Shown piece after piece: positions 1 through 5,331 of a stretch of 5,331 bases of DNA (position 1 is its first letter; each line of letters opens with the position of its first letter). The position numbers and the translations under genes are program-made. The DNA lies in NCBI GenBank assembly GCA_022565195.1, contig JADFJZ010000153.1, positions 1 through 5,331 on the forward strand. The letters are read 5' to 3'. Under the pieces are notes generated by a model, which saw nothing but the letters and a program-made list of their open reading frames with translations, ran no database searches and was not told where the DNA came from. Origin of the DNA: Planctomycetota bacterium (GTDB taxonomy: Bacteria; Planctomycetota; Phycisphaerae; UBA1845; CAIVHJ01).

Positions 1-1
1 C

Positions 2-895
2 GATACGCCGCCGACGAAAACGATCTACATCGTGCTGCGCCCGGGGCCGAGCAGGGGCCAGCAGGGCATGCCTCTGCCCGGCACGGTGACACCCCAGGAG
101 CGGGCTGTGGTGCTGACCGCCATCGGCGATTCCGGGCTGTCCATTTTTCTGACCGGCTGGGCCATGATGGCGTCCAAGTATGAGTATGAAGGGTTTCTCA
201 GTCAGAAATGGGGCATCGAAGTCGACGGCGGGTCGATGGTCATCACCGCCATTCCGACGAAGCCCGGCGAGTGGAGCTTGTCGCGGGGATTCGATACTGT
301 GTCGAGCCTGAAGTTTCGCGAGCACGCGCTGACCGAAGGGCTCGAACCGCTGGCCGATCAGTGTGAGCTGCCGTGGTCCACAAAAATCGGCAGAAGCGAG
401 AAGCTTCCCGAGGAAGTGAGGGTCGTGGAACTGGCCTACGTGCCCGCCGGCGAGGATCACTGGGGCGTTAAGGATCCCATGGGATTCGTGAATCGCTTTC
501 AAGATGAGGGCAAGACGCAGCAGACCGCCGACGACATCCCCGGGCCGTTTCCGATGGCCCTGACGGCGAGCAAGGGCGAACAAAAGATCGTTGTGCTTGC
601 CGCCGGCGAGAAAATGATCAGCGACGCGATCGCCGTGTCGAATCAATTGTACATGTCTGCCGGCGGCGGACTCCAGGTGCGCCGGCGGGCGCCGGGCAAT
701 CTGGCGTTCTTCCTGAACATTCTCCATTACCTCGATGACACGTTGCAGTGGATCAACATTGGTTCCCCGATCGATAGTTCGCAGATCGAAATCACGGATC
801 GCCAGCTCACGTTCTGGCGGGTGTTGGCGGTGGGCGTGTTGCCGGCGCTGGCGATGCTGAGCGGCTGCTGCGTGTGGTACATACGGCGGAGGTAA
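2..895 (+). CDS. GldG-family ABC transporter auxiliary protein, C-terminal part (5' end outside window)
   Basis: The reading frame is open from base 2, so the GTG at 32 is only an internal codon and the gene begins off the left edge; 297 residues are visible. The fragment has a soluble region followed by the family's typical ending: the motif NLAFFLNILHYLDD (about residues 233-246 of the fragment), then a single hydrophobic helix (about 268-292, FWRVLAVGVLPALAML) and a terminal Arg-Arg-Arg. This matches the end of GldG/ABC-type uncharacterised transport proteins, where a large extracytoplasmic domain is tethered by a C-terminal transmembrane segment with a short basic cytoplasmic tail. In GldFG-type exporters this subunit works with an ATPase and a permease in the inner membrane; the substrate here is unknown. 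It is followed after 6 bases by the DUF4340 gene, a frequent partner, which supports the call. No nucleotide-binding motif is visible, as expected for a non-ATPase subunit. The family call is fairly secure; a role in gliding cannot be inferred. Confidence 0.8.
   Translation, partial: DTPPTKTIYIVLRPGPSRGQQGMPLPGTVTPQERAVVLTAIGDSGLSIFLTGWAMMASKYEYEGFLSQKWGIEVDGGSMVITAIPTKPGEWSLSRGFDTVSSLKFREHALTEGLEPLADQCELPWSTKIGRSEKLPEEVRVVELAYVPAGEDHWGVKDPMGFVNRFQDEGKTQQTADDIPGPFPMALTASKGEQKIVVLAAGEKMISDAIAVSNQLYMSAGGGLQVRRRAPGNLAFFLNILHYLDDTLQWINIGSPIDSSQIEITDRQLTFWRVLAVGVLPALAMLSGCCVWYIRRR
888..893 (+). promoter_or_regulatory. Ribosome binding site of the DUF4340 gene
   Basis: GGAGGT lies 8 bases before the ATG at 902 and overlaps the last codons and stop of the GldG-family gene. 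It fixes the start at 902 and suggests that the two genes are translated from one transcript. Confidence 0.75.
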
Positions 896-901
896 GGGCA
901 C

Positions 902-3361
902 ATGAACATCAAGACCACCATCGGCCTCGGGATCGCGGTGATCGTCCTTTCGGCGGCCTTCCTCATCTTCGGCGGCGGAGGTCCTACGCCCATCGCGGAC
1001 GGCGAACGTAGCCCGACGACTACGGATCAATCCATTGCCGGTACTGCGGACACTGATGATGATCGCTCACTGGCGGGCCCACTGACCGACGACACCACAA
1101 TTGAGAAAATTGTGTATGAAAAGCGCGGCCAGCCCCGGATGGTCTTCGAGCGGATCGAGGGTGACGACGGCGGCGGGCCGGTGAAGTGGCAGATGGTCGA
1201 GCCGACCCGTTGCGAGGCAGCCACTTGGACGGTGAACGACTTAGTGCTGGCTGCCAAGCGGCTCAAGTATGCGTCGAAGTACGACATCGCCGGCGAGAAC
1301 AGCCTGTCGCTCGAAGATGCCGGCATTCGGCCGGAGCCGGTGGCGCGATTCGCGGTCACTTCCGTCGATGGCGACACGGTCGAGTTTGAAGTCGGCAAAC
1401 TGCTCATCGGCCAGCGCAAGCGCTACGTCTATCTGCCTTCGCGGCCGGATGAAGTGTTCGTGGCCGAGGAGACCTTCGACAACATTCTGGACCGCGATCC
1501 GGCGCAGTTCCGCGAGGGTAAGCTCTTCCGCATGATTGCCTCCCATGCCGTCGAGCTGGAGATCATCGAGCGCGGTGAAGACGGGCTGACGACCTACAAA
1601 CTCAAGAAGCAGGATGGCGAGTGGGCTTTCGTCGCTCCGTTCAGCGCGAAAGCAGAGAGCAAGAAAATCCAGGACGTCGTCAACATGATGAACCGCGTGC
1701 GGGCCACACCGTGGTTGGAGGAGATTCCCACGAGTCGCGCGCCATTCGGTCTCGATCCGCCCTACCTGCAAGTCACGGTCGCCACGGAAGAGGAAGTCGT
1801 CAAACCCGCGCCCGAAGACAAGCCGGAGGAAGATGCCGAGGAAGGCGAGACAACTGGAGAGACGACCGAATCAGACGAAGAGCCCGAACCGGAGATAGAA
1901 ATCAAGCGGAACGAGTTCGTTCTCTTGCTGTCTGATCGCAGGCCGATTGACGACGACAAGAAGGTCTATCTCCAACGCGGGGGCGAGGAGCAGGTCGGGC
2001 TGATCAACGCAACGGAGCTTGACAAGTTCGTTCCGCGGCTGAGCGAATGGCGGATCATGAAGATTCTTGCCGATGCCGACGTTTCCCGGGCCAACTCGCT
2101 GAAGATCCAACTGCCCAAACAAACGATCGAGTTCGAGCGGCGCGGGAATGACTGGCTCTTCACGGGGACGGAACAGCTCGCCGAACCGGGCGAAATCGCT
2201 GCGGTGCTGGCAGCGCTGGAATTGCTCAAAGCGGTGAGCTTCACCGACACCGGCGTCGAGCCTTCGTTCGGCCTGGATACGCCGGCGGCGGAGATTACAC
2301 TCGGATTCCCGGAGTCCGATGAAGTCTTGACCCTCCGCATTGGTGCATTCACAGAGCAAGTTGAGAAGCGTCTGCGCTACGTCCAGCGGGGCGGATCGAG
2401 TACGGTCGCGAAGGTCAGGAACAACGGACTTACCGAGATCTTTCGTGAGGAGGCCATCTACCGCAACCGCGAACTGCTTGACTTCGCCGACTCTGGTCTG
2501 CTGAAGATCGAACTGGCCCGCCAACTCGAGGCCTCCGGCCGCAAGCAGCATCTGACGCTCGAACGCGACGAGGACGGGGTCTGGCAAATGACCGCGCCTA
2601 CGCAGTCGGAGGTGGATCTTGAGGCCGTTCAAAAGATGGCCAACAAACTCGCCAAGCTGCGCGGCACCCGGATCGCCGATGAGCAGAACCCGGACAAGCT
2701 GGGGCTGAGCGAACCGGACATCGAAGTGACGCTCACCATCAAAGGCGTGCCGACGATCAAAGTTCCGGAAACCGGCGACGAGAACACCGCACCTGAAATT
2801 ACACCGGGCGAGCCGATCACCCGCCGGCTTGGGTTGTCCAAACAGGACGGCGTGGTCTACGCGCGCTCGCCGGATGTGCCGGTGTTCATGGAGGTCGATG
2901 CCGCAGTTTATGACGCCCTGATGGCGGAAGTGATCGACGGCGTGTTCTGGGATTTCGAGATGTCGCAGGTCGTGGCCTTCGGTTCGAAGGACGGCGAGCG
3001 CGAAGTCAGCCTGCGCAAGGTGCGCGATCGTTGGCAGTACTCGCGGGAGCCGGATATTCCCATCGACGGGGCCAAAGTGGACCAGCACATCAGCAAACTG
3101 CGGCACTTCAAGACCCGCCGCTATGTCGAGTATACCTCGGCGAATCGCTCGGCATATGGACTCGACGCACCGACGCGCCAGTTCTTTTTCGAGGTGGAAG
3201 GCGGCACGCGATATGAGCTTCTGATTTCGGGCGCGGATTACCGGGGGACCGGCGAGGGTCTCTATGCCACGACCATCGACTCCGCCAGCCGTATCTTCGT
3301 GCTCGATCCGATGGTGCTGAAGCTCGGGGTGATTGAGCTTTCGCGACTGGAAGCGGAGTAG
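902..3361 (+). CDS. DUF4340 domain-containing protein, membrane-anchored, about five tandem repeat units
   Basis: An 819-residue protein starts at an ATG with a good GGAGGT site. Residues 1-24 (MNIKTTIGLGIAVIVLSAAF plus LIFG) form one N-terminal membrane anchor, followed by a Gly/Ser/Thr/Asp-rich linker to about residue 64, so the rest should face the periplasmic side. The body is about five degenerate copies of a 140-150 residue unit. Each has a W-x-(M/F/Y) motif near its start (W96, W241, W418, W561, W711) and a G-L-D-x-P-like turn about 42-45 residues later (G141, G283, G457, G601, G753), followed by beta strands with a (V/L)xIG or Y-V-Y/Y-V-Q segment. This is the pattern of DUF4340. An acidic, probably disordered insert rich in Glu, Asp, Pro and Thr (residues about 296-333) interrupts unit 2, and a shorter insert (about 621-640) interrupts unit 4. 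DUF4340 genes commonly sit behind GldG-type ABC transporter genes, as here; the biochemical role is unknown, and a scaffold or substrate-binding role outside the membrane is only inference. It appears complete and is the last gene of its operon in this window. Confidence 0.88.
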   Translation: MNIKTTIGLGIAVIVLSAAFLIFGGGGPTPIADGERSPTTTDQSIAGTADTDDDRSLAGPLTDDTTIEKIVYEKRGQPRMVFERIEGDDGGGPVKWQMVEPTRCEAATWTVNDLVLAAKRLKYASKYDIAGENSLSLEDAGIRPEPVARFAVTSVDGDTVEFEVGKLLIGQRKRYVYLPSRPDEVFVAEETFDNILDRDPAQFREGKLFRMIASHAVELEIIERGEDGLTTYKLKKQDGEWAFVAPFSAKAESKKIQDVVNMMNRVRATPWLEEIPTSRAPFGLDPPYLQVTVATEEEVVKPAPEDKPEEDAEEGETTGETTESDEEPEPEIEIKRNEFVLLLSDRRPIDDDKKVYLQRGGEEQVGLINATELDKFVPRLSEWRIMKILADADVSRANSLKIQLPKQTIEFERRGNDWLFTGTEQLAEPGEIAAVLAALELLKAVSFTDTGVEPSFGLDTPAAEITLGFPESDEVLTLRIGAFTEQVEKRLRYVQRGGSSTVAKVRNNGLTEIFREEAIYRNRELLDFADSGLLKIELARQLEASGRKQHLTLERDEDGVWQMTAPTQSEVDLEAVQKMANKLAKLRGTRIADEQNPDKLGLSEPDIEVTLTIKGVPTIKVPETGDENTAPEITPGEPITRRLGLSKQDGVVYARSPDVPVFMEVDAAVYDALMAEVIDGVFWDFEMSQVVAFGSKDGEREVSLRKVRDRWQYSREPDIPIDGAKVDQHISKLRHFKTRRYVEYTSANRSAYGLDAPTRQFFFEVEGGTRYELLISGADYRGTGEGLYATTIDSASRIFVLDPMVLKLGVIELSRLEAE

Positions 3362-3560
3362 CGACTCCTACGCGGCGAGTGAAACTCGAACTGGGATCGT
3401 TACGACTTCGGATCGGCTGCCAAACGGCAAGCCCACGGGTGGATCCTCCGAATGGACTTCGTCGTTTAGCAGACGCGCCGTGCTCCAGGCAGCCCGTTCC
3501 CACTGGCGGACAAGCCGCCAGCGGCACCCCCGCGGATCGGTGGCAGCCCCGCGCCGACCG
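3362..3560. other. Convergent intergenic region without a recognisable gene
   Basis: This 199-base stretch lies between the stop of the DUF4340 gene (+) and the stop of the gspF remnant (-). Open frames across it are overlaps from the neighbours' opposite strands and look like no protein family. It holds one strong palindrome (3500-3524) and two weak ones: a 5-base stem CGAGT/ACTCG at 3376-3388 and TGCC-AAAC-GGCA near 3419-3430. None is followed by a T-run on either strand, so no classical intrinsic terminator is evident even though both flanking transcripts must end here. Confidence 0.6.
3500..3524. repeat. Intergenic palindrome, possible dispersed repeat or bidirectional transcript end
   Basis: A 7-base perfect stem CTGGCGG (3503-3509) and CCGCCAG (3515-3521) encloses the 5-base loop ACAAG. 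It extends outward to a 10-base stem (3500-3509 with 3515-3524) broken by one A/C pair at 3502/3522. On the minus-strand RNA that position becomes a G-U wobble, so the full 10-base stem can form there. The hairpin lies downstream of both convergent genes. It lacks a T-tract, so it may be a rho-independent-like end of poor quality, an RNA 3' stabiliser, or a copy of a dispersed palindromic repeat; similar GC-rich elements with a CAAG-type loop are, from memory, frequent in planctomycete intergenic DNA. Confidence 0.5.
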
Positions 3561-4118
3561 CTACGACCCGCCCGAAATGACCTTCGAGAGTGAGAAGATC
3601 GGCAGCAACAAGGCCATCACCACGCCGCCGATGAAAATGCCCATGAAGACCACCAGCGCGGGCTCGATGAGCGTGGTGGCCATTTTGATCGCGTTGTTGA
3701 GGTCCTTCTCGCAGAAGTCGGCGACGCGACTCATGACCGGCCCCATCTGCCCGCCCCGTTCGCCGGCCAGGACCATCTGGATGACGGAGTGCGGATACAA
3801 ATCCGATCCCCTCAGGCAGTCGCTCAGCAGATTGCCCTTGCGCAATTGCTCGTCTACTTTGTCCATCAATTCCTCGTAGTAGTGGTTGTTCACGACGTTT
3901 CGCGTGAGGGCCACCGTCTCGAGCATGGACACGCCCGAGTCGATCATGGTTCCCATGGTGCGCATGGTCACGGTCGTGTAGGCCTTGCGGTACATGGGTC
4001 CGATGATCGGCAGGTTGATTCTCAGCCAGGAAGACACGATGCGTCCCCGGGGCGTGCGCGCAAAGAGCCACGTGCCCAGGCTCACGCCCAACACGGCCGC
4101 TTGAGCGCTAGCTGCCCC
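3561..4118 (-). pseudogene. 5'-truncated type II secretion system F-family protein (GspF/PilC, C-terminal half)
   Basis: The minus-strand frame is open from 4118 down to the TAG at 3561. Its earliest usable start codon is a GTG at 4094, which gives 177 residues; no Shine-Dalgarno sequence precedes it. The protein is the second T2SSF domain of the GspF/PilC inner-membrane platform protein. Counting from the GTG, it shows a partial hydrophobic stretch (1-11), a basic loop, LPIIGPMYRK (28-37), the D-S-G-V turn (52-55), a conserved Pro (101), the G-E-R-G-G motif (111-115), I-E-P (143-145) and a final membrane helix ending LLLPIFSL (about 146-169). Family members run to about 400 residues with two such domains, so roughly the first half is missing. 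A TAG at 4119-4121, which is also the stop of the next gene, ends the homology abruptly, and no N-terminal half is found elsewhere in the window. In intact form it would anchor the secretion or pilus ATPase at the membrane. It is most likely a non-functional remnant; an assembly join at this point is the alternative. Confidence 0.8.
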
Positions 4119-4799
4119 CTAGGCCCGATTCCAGCGAATTACAATTGTACACTTCTCTCCAAACACATCACTCTCGATGGACTCGGGGGCTTCGAGGAAA
4201 TCATGGCTATCGAGCAATTCGCCCTTGCCGAGCCGCAACGGGCCAATAGTGCTCAAATCGACGTTCGATGCAAACCAGGGAAACCCAAAAAACCGCACTG
4301 CGCAAATGACATCTTCTCCGTGATAATATGGCCGGTAGCGGAAGTGTTTTGAATTCGGCTCGAGCTGTCCGGTGGTAGTCACAAAAAACCGTACCTTTCG
4401 CCTCGTGGAACGTCTGAAGCAATGTTGGACAAAGTCATCGCAAGGGGGCTGTTTGGACTGCGCCTGCTGGTTGCAGTGGGTCTTGCAAAGCCATCTACCG
4501 AAACGGCGTCCGTTCAGTTGGATGTGCCTTTGCCTCGACTCGCTCTTAGGATCGGTTGCATGCAGCAGTGCGTGCTTGAATTGCTTCGCCTCCGCGTCCA
4601 CCTCTGAAAGAGTTTGATTGTGGTGTCGACAAAGGATGTTTGCTGTCAGTTGCGAAACCGGTATTGTACGCCAATCGTTGGCGCACCAATCATACCCCTT
4701 TAGCGTAACCAGCTTGCCATCAAACAGGCACTTGCTCCAAAGATGCTCGCCGGATTGGCCGCCAGCACAGTCGCCAAGCGAACTTGCCCAACACTCCAC
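4119..4799 (-). CDS. Cys-rich HNH-like (putative zinc-binding) protein of unknown function
   Basis: This encodes 226 residues from a GTG at 4799, chosen because AAGGAGG lies 8 bases upstream and an in-frame TAA lies only two codons before it. The N-terminal third has a spaced pattern typical of treble-clef/HNH-like zinc fingers: C3, C11, then S16-x-E18-H19, W38-C39, and L56-C57-x-x-H60-N61 followed by L64-S65 and D68. A second block reads RRFGRWLCKTHCN (98-110), reminiscent of the (E/G)RW-x-x-K-T block I recall from uncharacterised bacterial proteins with the same N-terminal pattern. In all there are 11 cysteines. No signal peptide or membrane segment is visible, so it is probably cytoplasmic. 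DNA cleavage is possible but unproven, because a full HNH catalytic set is not clear. The base composition is modestly lower in GC than its surroundings (159 of 300 bases by hand count at 4201-4500, against 33-39 of 60 in four sampled blocks of nearby genes). It ends exactly at the break in the gspF remnant, which suggests acquisition by insertion. The gene being real is well supported; the function is not. Confidence 0.7.
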   Translation of the reverse strand: MECWASSLGDCAGGQSGEHLWSKCLFDGKLVTLKGYDWCANDWRTIPVSQLTANILCRHHNQTLSEVDAEAKQFKHALLHATDPKSESRQRHIQLNGRRFGRWLCKTHCNQQAQSKQPPCDDFVQHCFRRSTRRKVRFFVTTTGQLEPNSKHFRYRPYYHGEDVICAVRFFGFPWFASNVDLSTIGPLRLGKGELLDSHDFLEAPESIESDVFGEKCTIVIRWNRA

Positions 4800-4807
4800 T
4801 GATTACG

Positions 4808-4814
4808 CCTCCTT
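4808..4814 (-). promoter_or_regulatory. Strong ribosome binding site of the HNH-like gene
   Basis: The minus strand reads AAGGAGG here, 8 bases before the GTG at 4799. It is the best Shine-Dalgarno match in the window and settles the GTG as the start, since the only upstream in-frame codon before a stop is TCA. Confidence 0.8.
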
Positions 4815-4840
4815 GAGCTTTCCCCGGCTCTCACGCGGTG

Positions 4841-4846
4841 ATTATA
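4841..4846 (-). promoter_or_regulatory. Possible -10 element for the HNH-like gene
   Basis: The minus strand carries a perfect TATAAT about 42 bases before the GTG at 4799, which would give a leader of roughly 35 bases. The -35 side is poor: the nearest candidate is TTACGG at a 19-base spacing. It would allow this gene to be transcribed on its own, but a 6-base match in AT-richer intergenic DNA can be chance. Confidence 0.35.
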
Positions 4847-4897
4847 TGCCACACCTGGCCCGTCGCCGTAATCCGCGATTCTGAGCGTGACGCAGCA

Positions 4898-5257
4898 CTA
4901 CTGATTCAGCAGCTCATCGACGATGCACTGAATATCGTCGCCATCAAAAAGGCAATCGCCGTTGCAGTCGCTCAGCGGTCGCCCGTCGCAAGCGACGGGC
5001 AAGCCAAGCGTGTTGCTGGGGCAGACGTCGATTTCGTTGGGGACACCATCGCCGTCCTCATCCGGCGTGATCTTGAAGGCGTTGTCGCTGAAGCGTCCAG
5101 TGACGTAGGCGTTGCCCAAGTCATCCACGGCTATTCCAACCGGGCCAACAAGCGTGTTGCCGAAGATGATCTCCGTGACCGTCCTGGCGAGGCCCGCAGT
5201 TGGGAAGCAGGCGAGAAGTAGAAGGACGAAGAACCTCAAGGTACGTGTTCGCAACAT
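4898..5257 (-). CDS. Small secreted protein with a single NHL repeat, thrombospondin-3-like and dockerin-like segments
   Basis: This encodes 119 residues from an ATG at 5257 with AAGGGGG 8 bases upstream. Residues 1-24 form a signal peptide (two Arg near the start, the hydrophobic core FFVLLLLACF, and probable cleavage after GLA). Residues about 36-65 are one NHL-type beta-propeller blade (GPVGIAVDDLGNAYVTG, then SDNAFKITP). Residues 66-80 (DEDGDGVPNEIDVCP) match a thrombospondin type 3-like calcium loop. Residues 97-119 form a dockerin-like/EF-hand-like loop, with D97, N99, D101, D105 and D108 as likely calcium ligands and Cys at 98, 102 and 111. Proteins with this ending are common in planctomycetes, usually after many NHL blades or other large extracellular domains. 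Here only one blade remains, too few for a closed propeller of six or so blades, so the gene is probably an internally deleted derivative. It still has an intact start, signal peptide, promoter and stop. Export from the cytoplasm is well supported; the role is unknown. Confidence 0.8.
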   Translation of the reverse strand: MLRTRTLRFFVLLLLACFPTAGLARTVTEIIFGNTLVGPVGIAVDDLGNAYVTGRFSDNAFKITPDEDGDGVPNEIDVCPSNTLGLPVACDGRPLSDCNGDCLFDGDDIQCIVDELLNQ

Positions 5258-5265
5258 GTTTGCTA

Positions 5266-5272
5266 CCCCCTT
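5266..5272 (-). promoter_or_regulatory. Ribosome binding site of the NHL/dockerin-like gene
   Basis: AAGGGGG on the minus strand, 8 bases before the ATG at 5257. It is an imperfect purine-rich site (consensus AAGGAGG), but it supports this ATG over the other upstream ATG at 5277-5279, which is out of frame. Confidence 0.55.
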
Positions 5273-5300
5273 GCAACATGTCCGCTATGCCACTCTCTTG

Positions 5301-5329
5301 GTTATAGGAATCGAGGTCCCGACAGTCAA
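5301..5329 (-). promoter_or_regulatory. Sigma70-type promoter of the NHL/dockerin-like gene
   Basis: On the minus strand TTGACT (5324-5329) and TATAAC (5301-5306) are separated by exactly 17 bases. Each matches 5 of 6 positions of the housekeeping-sigma consensus. Transcription would start near 5294 and leave a leader of about 37 bases before the ATG at 5257, with the ribosome binding site correctly placed. This is a sequence match only; no operator was recognised with confidence. Confidence 0.65.
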
Positions 5330-5331
5330 GT

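Noticed and set aside
1871..3106. A long minus-strand open frame of 411 codons inside the DUF4340 gene
   Set aside because: It mirrors the plus-strand codon pattern. Its translation is rich in Arg, His, Leu and Asp without any recognisable domain, whereas the plus strand encodes a coherent repeat protein with a ribosome binding site.
3376..3388. Small hairpin CGAGT-GAA-ACTCG just after the DUF4340 stop as a terminator
   Set aside because: The stem is only 5 bases long and no T-run follows.
3466..4071. A 201-codon minus-strand frame overlapping the gspF remnant
   Set aside because: The translation is a Gly/Arg/His/Ala-rich low-complexity string typical of an out-of-frame shadow, while the other minus frame carries the conserved T2SSF motifs.
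4094..4118. GTG at 4094 as the true start of a short, complete T2SSF protein
   Set aside because: It has no Shine-Dalgarno sequence at a suitable distance, falls within what looks like a membrane helix of the family, and yields less than half the usual length.
4140..4149. Perfect 10-base palindrome TACAATTGTA
   Set aside because: It lies inside the coding end of the HNH-like gene, where it encodes Thr-Ile-Val, and has no downstream gene start or second copy, so an operator role is not supported.
4122..4862. GGCCCG at 4122-4127 and again at 4857-4862 as a possible target-site duplication around the HNH-like gene
   Set aside because: Six GC-rich bases are expected by chance at this distance, no terminal inverted repeats were found, and the sequence to the right does not resume gspF as a simple insertion would require.
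4838..5221. A 127-codon plus-strand frame over the NHL/dockerin-like gene
   Set aside because: The opposite strand has a signal peptide, NHL blade, calcium-loop motifs, a ribosome binding site and a promoter, so the plus frame is a shadow.

Overview
The window looks like a piece of a planctomycete (Planctomycetota) chromosome or metagenomic contig. Three things point there: a GldG-type ABC-transport auxiliary gene directly followed by a long multi-repeat DUF4340 gene, a small secreted protein with NHL, thrombospondin-3-like and dockerin-like segments of the kind common in that phylum, and moderately high GC. The assignment rests on recognising families, not on a marker gene.

Layout. Bases 2-895 (+) hold the 3' end of a GldG-family gene, cut by the window edge. 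After a 6-base gap, 902-3361 (+) encodes an 819-residue membrane-anchored DUF4340 protein built from about five repeat units. The two are almost certainly the last genes of an ABC-transporter operon whose ATPase and permease would lie off the left edge. Bases 3362-3560 form a convergent intergenic region with a strong palindrome (3500-3524) that looks more like a dispersed repeat than a classical terminator. Everything to the right is on the minus strand. Bases 3561-4118 hold only the C-terminal half of a type II secretion/type IV pilus inner-membrane protein (GspF/PilC family). Its N-terminal half is missing. Bases 4119-4799 encode a Cys-rich 226-residue protein with an HNH-like zinc-finger pattern (S-x-E-H and LCxxHN), its own strong ribosome binding site and a possible promoter. 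Its stop codon sits exactly where the gspF homology breaks off. Bases 4898-5257 encode a 119-residue secreted protein with one NHL repeat and a dockerin-like tail, preceded by a near-consensus sigma70-type promoter at 5301-5329.

The left half (GldG/DUF4340) is a coherent membrane-export module. The right half reads as a rearranged accessory patch: a broken secretion gene, an HNH-like orphan of somewhat lower GC, and a shrunken beta-propeller/dockerin protein. No RNA genes, CRISPR arrays, complete transposable elements or origins were recognised. No clearly undescribed system can be demonstrated; the HNH-like orphan at the gspF breakpoint is the best candidate for a second look.
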